A stretch of DNA of 23,325 bases from an uncultured Duganella sp. (GTDB lineage Bacteria; Pseudomonadota; Gammaproteobacteria; Burkholderiales; Burkholderiaceae), in contig CAMLRG010000079.1 of the NCBI GenBank assembly GCA_946482335.1, positions 1-23,325 on the forward strand, in the 5' to 3' direction. The position numbers and the translations under genes were made by a program. Each line of letters begins with the position of its first letter. Within the stretch, counting starts at the first letter, position 1. This document shows positions 13,700-21,688 of the stretch, in pieces. The notes under the pieces are model-generated. The model was not told the DNA's origin. It saw only the letters and a list, made by a program, of their open reading frames with translations, and did not search any database.

Positions 13700-15061
13700 T
13701 CACAGGGCACGTGGGCGCAACAGCAGCGGCAGCGCACTGGGCGTCATCGTGAAGGTGAACAATTCTTCGACCGGCGGTGCAGCGGGCAGCGCATGGATCG
13801 TGAAGCTGCGTGCCAGCATCGACATCACCATGCGGATTTCGCACATGGCCAGGTAGCGCCCCGGGCAGAACCGGGGCCCGCCGCCGAAGGGCAGCATCTT
13901 GCGTCCCGGGTCGTCGAACTTTTCCTTCAGCGCCGGATCGAGCCAGCGCTCGGGGCGGAACTCGGCACCGTCGGCCAGCGGCACGTCACGTTCGAAGGCA
14001 TGGCGCAGCAGCATGAACACCACCACGCCGGCCGGTACCCGGACGCCGTCGAGCGCCACGTCCTGCACCGCCTCGGCCCCCATGATGGGGGCGACCGGCT
14101 TGAGCCGCATGGCTTCCTGCACGCAGGCATCCAGGTAGGGCATCTGGTCCAGCGCCGGCGCCGCATCGGCTTCCTGCGCCAGGCGCGCCGCCGCCTCCGG
14201 CACCCGCGACAGCAGGTGGAGCAGCCAGGCGATGGTGTTGGCCGTGGTGTCCTCGCCGGCGAACACCATATTGATGGCATTGGCCTGCACCACGGCGTCG
14301 CTGATGCCCGACCCCGGCACGTCGCAGACCGCCAGCATGGCTTCCAGCAGGTTGCCCGGCTTGTCGTGCAAAGCCGGGTTGACGGCCATGCGCCGGCGCG
14401 CATCGGCGATGAAGCCATCGACGGCGGTGCGGATGCGCAAGCCGGCTGCATCGGTGTCGCGGTCGACCGGCAGCTTGATCTTGCGCCAGTAGCTGACCGG
14501 CGCCACCAGGCGGCGCGCCACCTGCCTGAACACGAATTCGATATCCCGCTGCAGCGGATTGTCTTCATGCTCCAGCATATTCTGGTCCTGGCCCATGGCC
14601 ATGCCGATGATGACGTCGAGCGCAAAGGCTTTCAGGTCGCGCAGCAAGTGTTGCGGCTGCCCTGCCTCGGCCGCGGCCAGCCAGCGCCGCCGCAGCCGCT
14701 CCGTCATGGCCGCCAGGGTCGGATGGAAGCGGTTGATGACTTCCGGCGTCAAGGCATGCATGACCAGCTTGCGCTGGCGGCGCCACTCTTCCCCTTCGGC
14801 CGAGAACACGCCGCGCGCCGCCGCTTCCTCAAGGATGCTGGCCACGCGCCGCGAGCGCCGCCACTGGTCGGGCCGGTCGTGCAGGATTTGCGCGATGTCC
14901 TTGTGCCGGCTGGTGATGAGGAAGCGCCGGTCCATCATGCGGAAGCGGTACAGCGGCCCGTATTCGCGCGCCCATTGCTCCAGCCTTTGGTGGAAATGCG
15001 CCGTATCGAAGCCGACATTGCCCACCAGCGGCAGGCCGGCCGGACCAGGCAGGTGATCCAT
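13700..15061 (-). CDS. cytochrome P450
   Basis: This 453-residue haem-thiolate monooxygenase inserts one oxygen atom into an organic substrate. The N-terminal L-P-G-P-A-G-L-P-L-V-G-N proline-rich hinge is present without a membrane anchor, so it is soluble. The I-helix has A-G-E-D-T-T (268-273) with the acid/Thr pair for oxygen activation. E316-A-M-R319 is the K-helix ExxR. The haem loop F-G-G-G-P-R-F-C-P-G carries the ligand C399. P-G-P-A-G-L-P and R-P-E-R-W-L also fit the eukaryote-like bacterial P450s (CYP4/CYP102-like branch), which often act on fatty acids. A strong SD, AAGGAGGT, precedes ATG 15061 and overlaps the LysR stop region. No ferredoxin or reductase gene is adjacent, so redox partners must lie elsewhere. 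The substrate cannot be read from sequence. Confidence 0.93.
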   Translation of the reverse strand: MDHLPGPAGLPLVGNVGFDTAHFHQRLEQWAREYGPLYRFRMMDRRFLITSRHKDIAQILHDRPDQWRRSRRVASILEEAAARGVFSAEGEEWRRQRKLVMHALTPEVINRFHPTLAAMTERLRRRWLAAAEAGQPQHLLRDLKAFALDVIIGMAMGQDQNMLEHEDNPLQRDIEFVFRQVARRLVAPVSYWRKIKLPVDRDTDAAGLRIRTAVDGFIADARRRMAVNPALHDKPGNLLEAMLAVCDVPGSGISDAVVQANAINMVFAGEDTTANTIAWLLHLLSRVPEAAARLAQEADAAPALDQMPYLDACVQEAMRLKPVAPIMGAEAVQDVALDGVRVPAGVVVFMLLRHAFERDVPLADGAEFRPERWLDPALKEKFDDPGRKMLPFGGGPRFCPGRYLAMCEIRMVMSMLARSFTIHALPAAPPVEELFTFTMTPSALPLLLRPRAL

Positions 15062-15066
15062 CTTGC

Positions 15067-15074
15067 ACCTCCTT
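15067..15074 (-). promoter_or_regulatory. strong Shine-Dalgarno of the P450 gene, overlapping the LysR stop
   Basis: On the minus strand AAGGAGGT occupies 15074-15067, five bases before the P450 ATG at 15061. Its first base is the last base of the LysR TGA (15076-15074). This near-perfect anti-16S match fixes the P450 start and suggests LysR and P450 are on one message. Confidence 0.8.
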
Positions 15075-15961
15075 CAGAAACCGCACTCCCGCAAATAGTC
15101 GATGAACAGCCGCAGCCGGGCCGGCGTGAACTGTCGCGAAGGCCGCACCGCGAACAGGCCGAAAGGCTCGGGGCTCGCCTGCGGCAGCAACTGCACCAGG
15201 CGGCCATCGGCAAGCGCCGGCGCCAGCACGAAGTGCGGCAGCAGCACGATACCCATGCCCTGGATCGCGCATTCGGCCAGGGCTTCGGCATTGTTGGCCG
15301 CCAGCGGCACTTTCAAGTCCAGCTGTTCGCCCGGATCGCCGATCAGGCGTCCCCATTCCTCGCGCACGCTCAGCAAACTGTAATGTAACACCGAGTGGCC
15401 GCGCAGGTCCGCCGGCGTCCTGGGCTTGCCGGAGCGCCGCAGGTAGGCCGGTGCGGCCGCGAACACGCGCCCCACGGTGCCGATGCGCGTGGCCACCAGC
15501 GAGGAATCGCGCAGGAAGCCGATGCGCAATGCGACGTCGATCGCTTCAGCCTGCAGGTCGGTGGTGCGGTCTTCCAGCAGCAGTTGCACTTTCAGGTCCG
15601 GGTGGCGCCGCATGAAACCAGGCAGCACCGGCGCCACCTTCTGGATGCCGAAGCTGAGCGGGGCGGCAACGCGCAGGATGCCGCTGGCCGTGTCCTGGCC
15701 TTGGCGCACGCGGTCCTGGGCTTCGTCGAGCAGCTGGAACACGGCTTGGGCATCGGCGTAAAAAGCGCGCCCGGCATCGGTAATGTCGTTGCGGCGCGTG
15801 GTGCGCGTGATCAGCTGGCTGCCCAGCGCCGCCTCCAGCGTCGCGATACGGCGGCTGATGGCGGCGGTGCTGACATCCAGCTGTTCGGCGGCGCGCACGA
15901 AGCTGCCGCTCTCCACCACCGCGATGAAGGCGCGCAGATCGGTCAAGTCATATTGTTCCAT
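15074..15961 (-). CDS. LysR-family transcriptional regulator
   Basis: The protein has 295 residues, the usual LysR length. The N-terminal winged helix (about 4-62) contains L-R-A-F-I-A-V-V-E-S-G-S-F-V-R-A-A-E-Q-L and A-I-S-R-R-I-A-T-L-E-A-A-L-G, followed by L-I-T-R-T-T-R-R and a linker helix. This pattern with T-R-T-T-R-R fits the CrgA/AaeR-like branch. The periplasmic-binding-protein-like effector domain follows, with G-I-L-R-V-A-A-P-L-S-F-G at about 93 and G-M-G-I-V-L-L-P near the end. It is divergent from the hydrolase/cytochrome pair (95 bases) and co-directional with the P450 (12 bases). It is therefore a likely regulator of both directions. No ribosome-binding site is evident before ATG 15961. 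The effector is unknown; it may be the substrate of the P450 or of the hydrolase. Confidence 0.92.
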   Translation of the reverse strand: MEQYDLTDLRAFIAVVESGSFVRAAEQLDVSTAAISRRIATLEAALGSQLITRTTRRNDITDAGRAFYADAQAVFQLLDEAQDRVRQGQDTASGILRVAAPLSFGIQKVAPVLPGFMRRHPDLKVQLLLEDRTTDLQAEAIDVALRIGFLRDSSLVATRIGTVGRVFAAAPAYLRRSGKPRTPADLRGHSVLHYSLLSVREEWGRLIGDPGEQLDLKVPLAANNAEALAECAIQGMGIVLLPHFVLAPALADGRLVQLLPQASPEPFGLFAVRPSRQFTPARLRLFIDYLRECGF

Positions 15962-16056
15962 TTTGCGTAAATATATTTTTCGACCAGCCCAGTTTATTAC
16001 GTTACGCGGATTTATTAAAGTTCATCCCATCGCAACCCCACCACAAGGAGCACATC
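15962..16056. promoter_or_regulatory. divergent LysR/hydrolase intergenic region
   Basis: This AT-rich 95-base region separates the two start codons. GCGTAA (15965-15970) and TTACGC (16002-16007) form an inverted repeat 31 bases apart. AAATATATTT (15969-15978) is a perfect palindrome. TTTATTA occurs twice (15993-15999, 16011-16017) with an 18-base period. AAGGAG (16045-16050) is a strong Shine-Dalgarno that fixes the GTG start at 16057. A LysR-type operator is expected here, but which repeat is used cannot be told from sequence. Confidence 0.5.
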
Positions 16057-16770
16057 GTGAACTTCAAATCCCTGATCAAAGCCGCCCTGCCAGTGTTCTT
16101 CGCCTTCAGCGCCAGCGCCACCCTGGCCGCGCCGCCCGCGGAACAGCTGCTGACGCCGAAGAACCACACCCTGGTGCTGATCGACCACCAGCCGCAAATG
16201 GCCTTCGCGACGCGTTCCATCGACGTGGCCGAACTGCGCAACAATGTGACCGGCCTGGCCAAGGCCGCCAAGACCTTCAAGGTGCCGACCATCCTGACCA
16301 CGGTCGCCGCCAAGTCCTTCAGCGGCCCGCTGTTCCCCGAACTGCAGTCCGTCTTCCCGGAACAGGCGCCGATCGACCGCACCACCATGAATACCTGGGA
16401 AGACCAGCGCGTGGTCGATGCGGTGCAGAAGAACGGCCACAAGAAGGTCGTGATGGCAGCCCTGTGGACCGAGGTATGCCTGGTGCAGCCGGTACTGTCG
16501 GCGATCGACCAGGGTTACGAGGTCTACATCGTGACCGACGCGTCGGGCGGCGTGACCAAGGAAGCGCATGACATGGCCGTGCAGCGCATGGTGCAGGCCG
16601 GCGCACGTCCGGTGACCTGGCTGCAATACATGCTGGAACTGCAGCGCGACTGGGCACGCGGCGAAACCTACGCTCCCGTCACCAAGATCGCCACTGAACA
16701 CGGCGGCGGCTATGGCCTGGGCATTGTCTATGCCAAGGAAATGTTCAACGCCAAGGAAGGCAAGAAGTGA
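16057..16770 (+). CDS. exported isochorismatase-fold hydrolase (YcaC-like)
   Basis: The protein has 237 residues from a GTG start set by AAGGAG seven bases upstream. A signal peptide (about 1-24, ending T-L-A-A) precedes the domain, so the protein should work in the periplasm; most relatives are cytosolic. The domain has the cysteine-hydrolase pattern: L-V-L-I-D-H-Q-P with catalytic D43, and A-A-L-W-T-E-V-C with nucleophile C141. V-T-D-A-S-G-G-V and the W-L-Q-Y-M-L-E-L-Q-R-D-W tail match YcaC. N-T-W (112-114) aligns with the YcaC N-A-W, and R108 lies near where the family's third polar catalytic residue is expected. Its substrate is unknown; amides, nitriles and isochorismate-like compounds are handled in the family. 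The stop overlaps the start of the cytochrome gene. Confidence 0.88.
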   Translation: MNFKSLIKAALPVFFAFSASATLAAPPAEQLLTPKNHTLVLIDHQPQMAFATRSIDVAELRNNVTGLAKAAKTFKVPTILTTVAAKSFSGPLFPELQSVFPEQAPIDRTTMNTWEDQRVVDAVQKNGHKKVVMAALWTEVCLVQPVLSAIDQGYEVYIVTDASGGVTKEAHDMAVQRMVQAGARPVTWLQYMLELQRDWARGETYAPVTKIATEHGGGYGLGIVYAKEMFNAKEGKK

Positions 16771-17114
16771 TCGTGCGGCCAGCCACCGCCTTGCTGGCAG
16801 CCCTCGGGCTGCTGGCCGCCGGCGCGGCCGCCGCCGCCCCGGCACACAGCGCGGCGCAAGCCACGGCGGCGGGCCGCGAAGTCTACGAAGCGGTCTGCAT
16901 CGCCTGCCACGCCGCCGAGAACGTGATGGTGAGCTCGCCGAAGCTAGGTGAGCGCAAGGAGTGGCAGGCCCGCACGGCGCGTGCAGGCGGCCTGGATGGC
17001 CTGGTGCGCAACGCGGTGCAGGGTGTCGGCGCGATGCCCGCCCGCGGCGGGCGCAACACCCTGAGCGATGCCCAGCTCAAAGCCGCGATCCGCTACATGA
17101 TGCAGGCGGATTGA
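16767..17114 (+). CDS. monohaem c-type cytochrome (cytochrome c5-like)
   Basis: This 115-residue periplasmic electron carrier has a signal peptide (about 1-25) and the haem-attachment motif C44-I-A-C-H48. The distal ligand is likely M90 in G-A-M-P-A-R-G-G, the usual c5-type loop. A C-terminal helix S-D-A-Q-L-K-A-A-I-R-Y-M-M completes the fold. The start is GTG 16767, overlapping the hydrolase stop as GTGA, so translation is coupled. A second GTG at 16773 is possible. The pairing implies that the hydrolase and an electron transfer step share a periplasmic process. The last 38 bases overlap the C-terminal end of the convergent rhodanese reading frame. Confidence 0.9.
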   Translation: MIVRPATALLAALGLLAAGAAAAAPAHSAAQATAAGREVYEAVCIACHAAENVMVSSPKLGERKEWQARTARAGGLDGLVRNAVQGVGAMPARGGRNTLSDAQLKAAIRYMMQAD

Positions 17115-17981
17115 TCCGGCTCCACTCGCACCATCCGCCGTCGTACACGCTGATGCGCTCCCAGTCCATCAGCCAGGCATAGAAAAATGCCAGCGAAGCC
17201 CGCCAGCCGGTGCCGCAGTAGAAAGCGGTACGCTGGCCGGGCACGATCCCCGCCTGGCGCCACAGCGCGCTGATTTCACTCGCATGCTTCATGGTGCCGT
17301 CGGCACGCTGGTACTCGCTCATGCTATGGACGTCGCCATCGTTGCCGGCCGGCCCCAGCGTGCGCCGGGAATGTCGCCGCACGCCTCGATGTAGCTGTAG
17401 CCCGAGGTGGCCCCCACGTGCTCCTGCCAGGTACGGATGCTGACCAGGGCGCCGTCCGGCTGTTGCAGCAGTTCGCGCGCCTGGGCGGTGTCGATCAGGA
17501 AGTCGGGACGCGCGGGAAATGGGGCGCCGAAGCTCGCCACCGTTTGCGGCGCCGGCCCCGCCCCCTGCTCCAGCGCATAGCCGGCGCGCAGCCAGCCATC
17601 GAAGCCGCCGTCGAGCAGGCGCACGTCGGCCACGCCGGCGTACAGCATCAGGTGGGCGGCACGGGCGGCGGCCAGAGAGCTGCGGCCGTAAAGGATCACC
17701 GTGGTGTCGCGGCGGATGCCGTTCTCCAGCAGCAGCGCCAGCAAGGCATCGTCCGACACCTTGTTCCACAAAGGTTGCCGCTCCAGGCGGTTGGTATCGA
17801 TAAAGCCGGCGCCCGGGATGTGGCCGGACCGGTAGACGGACTGGTTGCCGCAGCCTACCTCGAACAGGCGCCATGCCCCGTCCGGCGCCGCCAGTACGGG
17901 CACGCCGTCGAGCAGGCGCGCCAGCCAGGCAGGCGATGGCAACTGGCGCCAGCGCGCCAGGTCGGGACGAAAACCATGCAT
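17077..17981 (-). pseudogene. two-domain sulfurtransferase (rhodanese/TST-like) split by a one-base frameshift
   Basis: Two overlapping frames together give one rhodanese. The first (from ATG 17981) encodes the N-terminal domain through D-I-P-G-A-R-W-G and then hits a stop at 17319. The second resumes as A-G-N-D-G-D-V-H-S-M-S-E-Y and runs to 17077, carrying the active-site loop Y-C-G-T-G-W-R and the Y-D-G-G-W-C-E-W-S end. The join needs one added base in the G/C tract at about 17344-17356. Restored, the protein would be about 301 residues, near the family norm of 280-300, and would transfer sulfur from thiosulfate or 3-mercaptopyruvate to cyanide or thiols. The catalytic Cys lies after the break, so the gene as read makes no active enzyme. 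A sequencing error in a GC tract is a real alternative. It sits 26 bases after the peptidase stop, possibly on the same message. Confidence 0.8.
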
Positions 17982-18007
17982 TGATTACAACTCAAAATCG
18001 GACAGCC

Positions 18008-20863
18008 CTAGAGTTTACCAGCTTCGGCCGGCGCTTCCGGCTTGGCTTCGGCCTTGCTCTCGGCCGGGTGCAGCACCACTTGCACGTAATTGTTGAAGTC
18101 GAAGTAGCGCTTGGCGGCTGCCTGCACATCCGCCGCCGTCAGCTTGGCGATCATCTCGTTTTGGCGCAGCATCAGTTTCGGATCGACGCGGTTCACCAGC
18201 GACGACTGCAGGCCGGCGATCCACCAGCCGTTTTCGCGCAGCGACTTGCGGTAATTGGTGCTCCAGTTTTCCTTGACCTTGGCCAGGTCGGCTTCCTCCG
18301 GTCCCTTTTCCTGCAGCTTGCGCACTTCGGCAAAGGTGGTCTCGATCGCCTTATCGACGTTTTCCGGCGCGGTCGGCAAGCCGATATTGATGCTGTAATT
18401 GCCGTAGGGATGCCGGCTCATGCCACCGTTGATGCTGGAGGTGTACACCAGGCCGCGCTGCTCGCGCAGGGCTTCGGTCTGCTTGATCTGCATGATCTCG
18501 ATCAGCGCGCGCAAGCGCATCTGCTCGACTTCGTTGAAGTTGGCCTCGCCCGTGAAGGAGATGCTGACCTGGCTCTTTTGTTCGCGTCCGCGCCGCACTT
18601 CCTTCTTCACGACGCCGCGGACGGGCCGCACGTTGCGGTCCTTGTATTCGGTTGCAATCCTGGGCGCCGGCAGCGCGCCAAGGTAGCTTGCCAGCAGCGG
18701 CTTGATTTTCGCCAGCTCGAAGCTGCCGACGAAGAAGAAGGTCATGCCATAGGCGCTGGACAGGCGCTCCCTGTGCAGCGCCATCACGCGCTCGAGACGG
18801 ATGCCGTCCAGTTCCTCCGGGCGCGGCGTCAGGCCGACGCGCGGGTGGTTGCCGTACATGGTGGTGCGCATGGTGTCCGTCAGCACCGCCTCCGGACGGG
18901 CCTGGGCGTTGCGCGCCTGCTCCTGCTGCTTGTCAATGAAGACATTGAACAGCGCCTCGTCGCGCCGCGGCTGGGTCATTTGCAGGTAAACCAGCTGCAG
19001 AAGGGTTTCCACATCGTTGCTGCTGGAACCGCCGCCGAAGCCCTCCGTCGCGCCGCCGATGGCCAGCGCCGAACGCACGCTGCGGCCCGCCAGGATCTTC
19101 TGCAAGTCCAACGGCGTGTAATCCTTGACGCCCATGCTCGACAGGATGGCGCTGGCATAACGCGCGTTGACGATATCGCCCTCCTCCGCCAGCGACTGGC
19201 CGCCGAAGCGGGTCGAGGACATCATCACCTGGTCGTTCTTGAAGTCGGTCGGCTTCAGCACGACTTTCACGCCGTTCGACAGCAGCAGTTCCGTGGTGCC
19301 CAGCGCCTTGTCGACGGTTTCCTTGACGATGCGGCCCGCCTTCGGCGGCTGCGCCATCAGGCTGGCGGCCAGCGCCTTTTCCTCATGCGCCGCCACCGTC
19401 GCCTTTTCCGCCTCCTCCACCGTCGCCAGCATCTGGGCCGCCTGCGGCACCACGGTGCCGGACTTGTCGTTGCCCATGAAGATGACCAGCTTCTTCTGTC
19501 CCACCGGGATCGCATCGCGCACCTGGGCGTTGACTTCCTCCAGCGTCACCCCGGGCAGCAGATCCTTGTAATAGCTGTATTCGTTGGCGATGCCCGGCAT
19601 CGACTCGCCATCCAGGAAATGGCGCGTGAATTCGTTCACATACACCGCCGATTCCGTCTTGTCGCGTTCGTTGTACAGGTTTTCGATGAAGCGCATCATA
19701 TTCTTCTTGGCCCGCTCCAGTTCAGCGGCGCTGAAGCCGAGCTGGCGCGCACGTTCGCCTTCCGCCACCACGGCGCGGATGGCCGGCAGCGCACCGGCCT
19801 TGCCGACCACCGCGCTCGAGACGAAGGCGCGGTAGCCGTGCACCGCCTTGGCCATACTGCTGAAGCCTTGCAGGAAGGGCGGATTGCTCTGCTGCGACAA
19901 TTCCGCAATGCGCTGGCCCAGTATCGCCGCCGACAATTGCTCCACCATCTTGTCGCGGTACTCGCCGACGGTGCGCGCTTCGCTGCGCTGCAGGAAGGGA
20001 TAGCGGATCGTCACCAGGTTGGAGGACGCCTCGCGGTCGGTCACCACCAGCGCTTCGGACTCCTTGCGCTCGGGGATGGTCGCATACTCGCGCGGACGCG
20101 GGTTTTCCGGGTTCACCAGCTTCGAGAAATGGCTGGTGACCAGCCGCTCGGCCTCCTGCGGATCAACGTCGCCCACCACGATCACGGCCATCAAGTCGGG
20201 CCGGTACCAGTCCTTGTAGAAGCGGCGGATCGCTTCCGGCTTGAAGCCCTTCAGGATTTCCGCCTTGCCGATCGGCAGCCGGCGGGCATACAGCGAACCG
20301 TTGAAGATCTTCGGCAGCAACACCTTGTTCATGCGGTCGGTAGCGCCTTTGCCAAGGCGCAGTTCCTCCAGCACGATGCCGCGCTCGCTCTCGATGTCGG
20401 CGTCGTTGAAGGTCACGCCCTGGGCCCAGTCTTCCAGCACCAGCAAGCCCTTGTCCAGGTTTTCCTTCCTGTCCACCGGGATCGGCAGCATGTAGACCGT
20501 TTCGTCGAAGCCGGTATAGGCGTTCAGGTCGGCGCCGAATTTCACGCCTACCGACTGCAGCCACGACACCAGTTCGTGGCGCTTGAAATGGGTCGAGCCG
20601 TTGAAGGCCATGTGTTCGGTGAAATGGGCCAGGCCAAGCTGGTCCTCATCCTCCAGCACCGACCCGGCCTTGACCACCAGGCGCAGTTCCACGCGCTTCT
20701 CGGGGCGGCGGTTCTGCTGGATATAGTACGTCAGGCCGTTGGCCAGCTTGCCGACCTTGATTTGCGGGTCGATTGGCAACGGCGTGGCTAAATCGGGCGC
20801 GGCGAAAGCCACGAAACTGCAGCACACCAGGATGGCTGCCAGGAGCAATTTTAGTAGTTTCAT
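18008..20863 (-). CDS. M16-family zinc metallopeptidase (PqqL/pitrilysin-like), periplasmic
   Basis: This 951-residue protein begins at ATG 20863 with a signal peptide (about 1-21, C-C-S-F-V-A-F-A-A). The inverted zinc motif H80-F-T-E-H84 is intact. E160 and E167, in E-R-G-I-V-L-E-E, supply the acidic partners, the latter most likely the third zinc ligand. A second M16 half follows from about residue 500 without an intact HxxEH, as usual for the non-catalytic half. Total length is close to E. coli PqqL (931). Family members cleave peptides inside a closed chamber, and PqqL-like proteins degrade imported or secreted peptides in the periplasm. A start 27 bases upstream would add nine residues before the signal peptide and is unlikely. 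The rhodanese remnant follows 26 bases after the stop. The gene is divergent from the MlaE-type permease. Confidence 0.93.
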   Translation of the reverse strand: MKLLKLLLAAILVCCSFVAFAAPDLATPLPIDPQIKVGKLANGLTYYIQQNRRPEKRVELRLVVKAGSVLEDEDQLGLAHFTEHMAFNGSTHFKRHELVSWLQSVGVKFGADLNAYTGFDETVYMLPIPVDRKENLDKGLLVLEDWAQGVTFNDADIESERGIVLEELRLGKGATDRMNKVLLPKIFNGSLYARRLPIGKAEILKGFKPEAIRRFYKDWYRPDLMAVIVVGDVDPQEAERLVTSHFSKLVNPENPRPREYATIPERKESEALVVTDREASSNLVTIRYPFLQRSEARTVGEYRDKMVEQLSAAILGQRIAELSQQSNPPFLQGFSSMAKAVHGYRAFVSSAVVGKAGALPAIRAVVAEGERARQLGFSAAELERAKKNMMRFIENLYNERDKTESAVYVNEFTRHFLDGESMPGIANEYSYYKDLLPGVTLEEVNAQVRDAIPVGQKKLVIFMGNDKSGTVVPQAAQMLATVEEAEKATVAAHEEKALAASLMAQPPKAGRIVKETVDKALGTTELLLSNGVKVVLKPTDFKNDQVMMSSTRFGGQSLAEEGDIVNARYASAILSSMGVKDYTPLDLQKILAGRSVRSALAIGGATEGFGGGSSSNDVETLLQLVYLQMTQPRRDEALFNVFIDKQQEQARNAQARPEAVLTDTMRTTMYGNHPRVGLTPRPEELDGIRLERVMALHRERLSSAYGMTFFFVGSFELAKIKPLLASYLGALPAPRIATEYKDRNVRPVRGVVKKEVRRGREQKSQVSISFTGEANFNEVEQMRLRALIEIMQIKQTEALREQRGLVYTSSINGGMSRHPYGNYSINIGLPTAPENVDKAIETTFAEVRKLQEKGPEEADLAKVKENWSTNYRKSLRENGWWIAGLQSSLVNRVDPKLMLRQNEMIAKLTAADVQAAAKRYFDFNNYVQVVLHPAESKAEAKPEAPAEAGKL

Positions 20864-20913
20864 AACATCGTACGATACACCATCGGCCATCCTTAATGCT
20901 AGTATCGCAACTT
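20864..20913. promoter_or_regulatory. short divergent spacer with a palindrome
   Basis: Only 50 bases separate the peptidase and permease starts. ATCGTACGAT (20867-20876) is a perfect ten-base palindrome. CGATAC (20873-20878) and GTATCG (20902-20907) are inverted copies. TGC-TAGTAT (20897-20905) resembles an extended -10 on the plus strand, but it would place the transcript start almost on the permease ATG. No Shine-Dalgarno is evident for either gene. A shared regulator site is possible. Confidence 0.35.
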
Positions 20914-21684
20914 ATGAACGCCCACCGCTCTGCAATCGCTTGGCTGACCGGCTGGTGGCAGCTGTTGCAGTTCGCCGCCCTGCTGCTGACGCGCGCCATG
21001 GCGCCCTCCAGCTACCGGCGCGACAACCGCCGCAACCTGTCGGAACAAGTCGTCATCGCCACCACGGTCAACCTGGCCTGGTTTTCAGTGCTGAGCGCCC
21101 TGATCAGCCTCGTCATCATCCGCATCGTGGTGGTGACCTCGGCCAGCTACGGCCTGTCGCGCTATGCGCTGGAAATGGTGGTGCGCGTGCTGGTGCTGGA
21201 ACTGGTGCCGCTGACGGCCGCCCTGTTCGTGGCCCTGCGCACCACGCTGCCGGCCGGCGTCGAGTTCGCGCAGCAACGGCTGGCCGGCAATGCGCCCGAG
21301 CCGCGCGCCGCCTTGCGCACCCAGTTCTATCCGCGCGCGGCGGCCGGCGTGTTCGCGGTCTGGATGCTGGCGGCGGTCAGCTGCGCCCTGACCCTGGTTC
21401 TGGCTTACCTGGTGATGTACGGCTTCACGCCCTGGGCACTGCCAGGCTACACGCGCGTGGTGGGCCAGATCTTCAATCCGGCCGTGAGCCTGATCCTGGT
21501 GCTGAAGGTGGTGTTCTTCAGCCTGGCGGTGGCGGTGATACCGCTGGCATCGTCCTATTACAGCGGCGCATCCAGCCCCTTGCAGCGGCGCGTCGGCACC
21601 GCCCACGGGCTGGCCGACATGGTGCGCATGTTTTCCGTGATCCTGCTGGTGGAAGCAGCTTCCCTGATGGGTAATTACTATTGA
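20914..21684 (+). CDS. MlaE/YrbE-family ABC transporter permease
   Basis: This 256-residue integral inner-membrane protein has about five hydrophobic segments. The V-L-E-L-V-P-L-T-A-A-L-F-V-A-L-R segment (about 93-108) matches the conserved Glu-Pro/Arg helix of MlaE permeases. The A-A-L-R-T-Q-F-Y-P-R-A-A-A-G-V-F region matches their central coupling loop. Relatives move phospholipids or other lipids between membranes with an MlaF ATPase and an MlaD ring. The MlaD-like gene follows 4 bases after the stop, which supports the call. I chose ATG 20914; an in-frame ATG at 20896 would add six residues. Neither start has a good ribosome-binding site. The usual ATPase gene is not in the window upstream or between the two genes. 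Confidence 0.85.
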   Translation: MNAHRSAIAWLTGWWQLLQFAALLLTRAMAPSSYRRDNRRNLSEQVVIATTVNLAWFSVLSALISLVIIRIVVVTSASYGLSRYALEMVVRVLVLELVPLTAALFVALRTTLPAGVEFAQQRLAGNAPEPRAALRTQFYPRAAAGVFAVWMLAAVSCALTLVLAYLVMYGFTPWALPGYTRVVGQIFNPAVSLILVLKVVFFSLAVAVIPLASSYYSGASSPLQRRVGTAHGLADMVRMFSVILLVEAASLMGNYY

Positions 21685-21688
21685 CGCT

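Noticed and set aside
13538..15388. Plus-strand open frame of 616 codons opposite the P450
   Set aside because: It spans three minus-strand genes with full catalytic motifs; no domain seen in the plus-strand translation.
15962..16056. A specific T-N11-A LysR binding box
   Set aside because: The region is so AT-rich that several T-N11-A matches can be drawn; none is clearly better, so I list only the repeats.
17873..20791. Plus-strand open frame of 972 codons opposite the M16 peptidase
   Set aside because: Its translation is rich in His, Arg, Gln and Val without domain motifs, as expected for the complement of a GC-rich gene. The minus-strand frame has a signal peptide, HxxEH and family-wide patterns.
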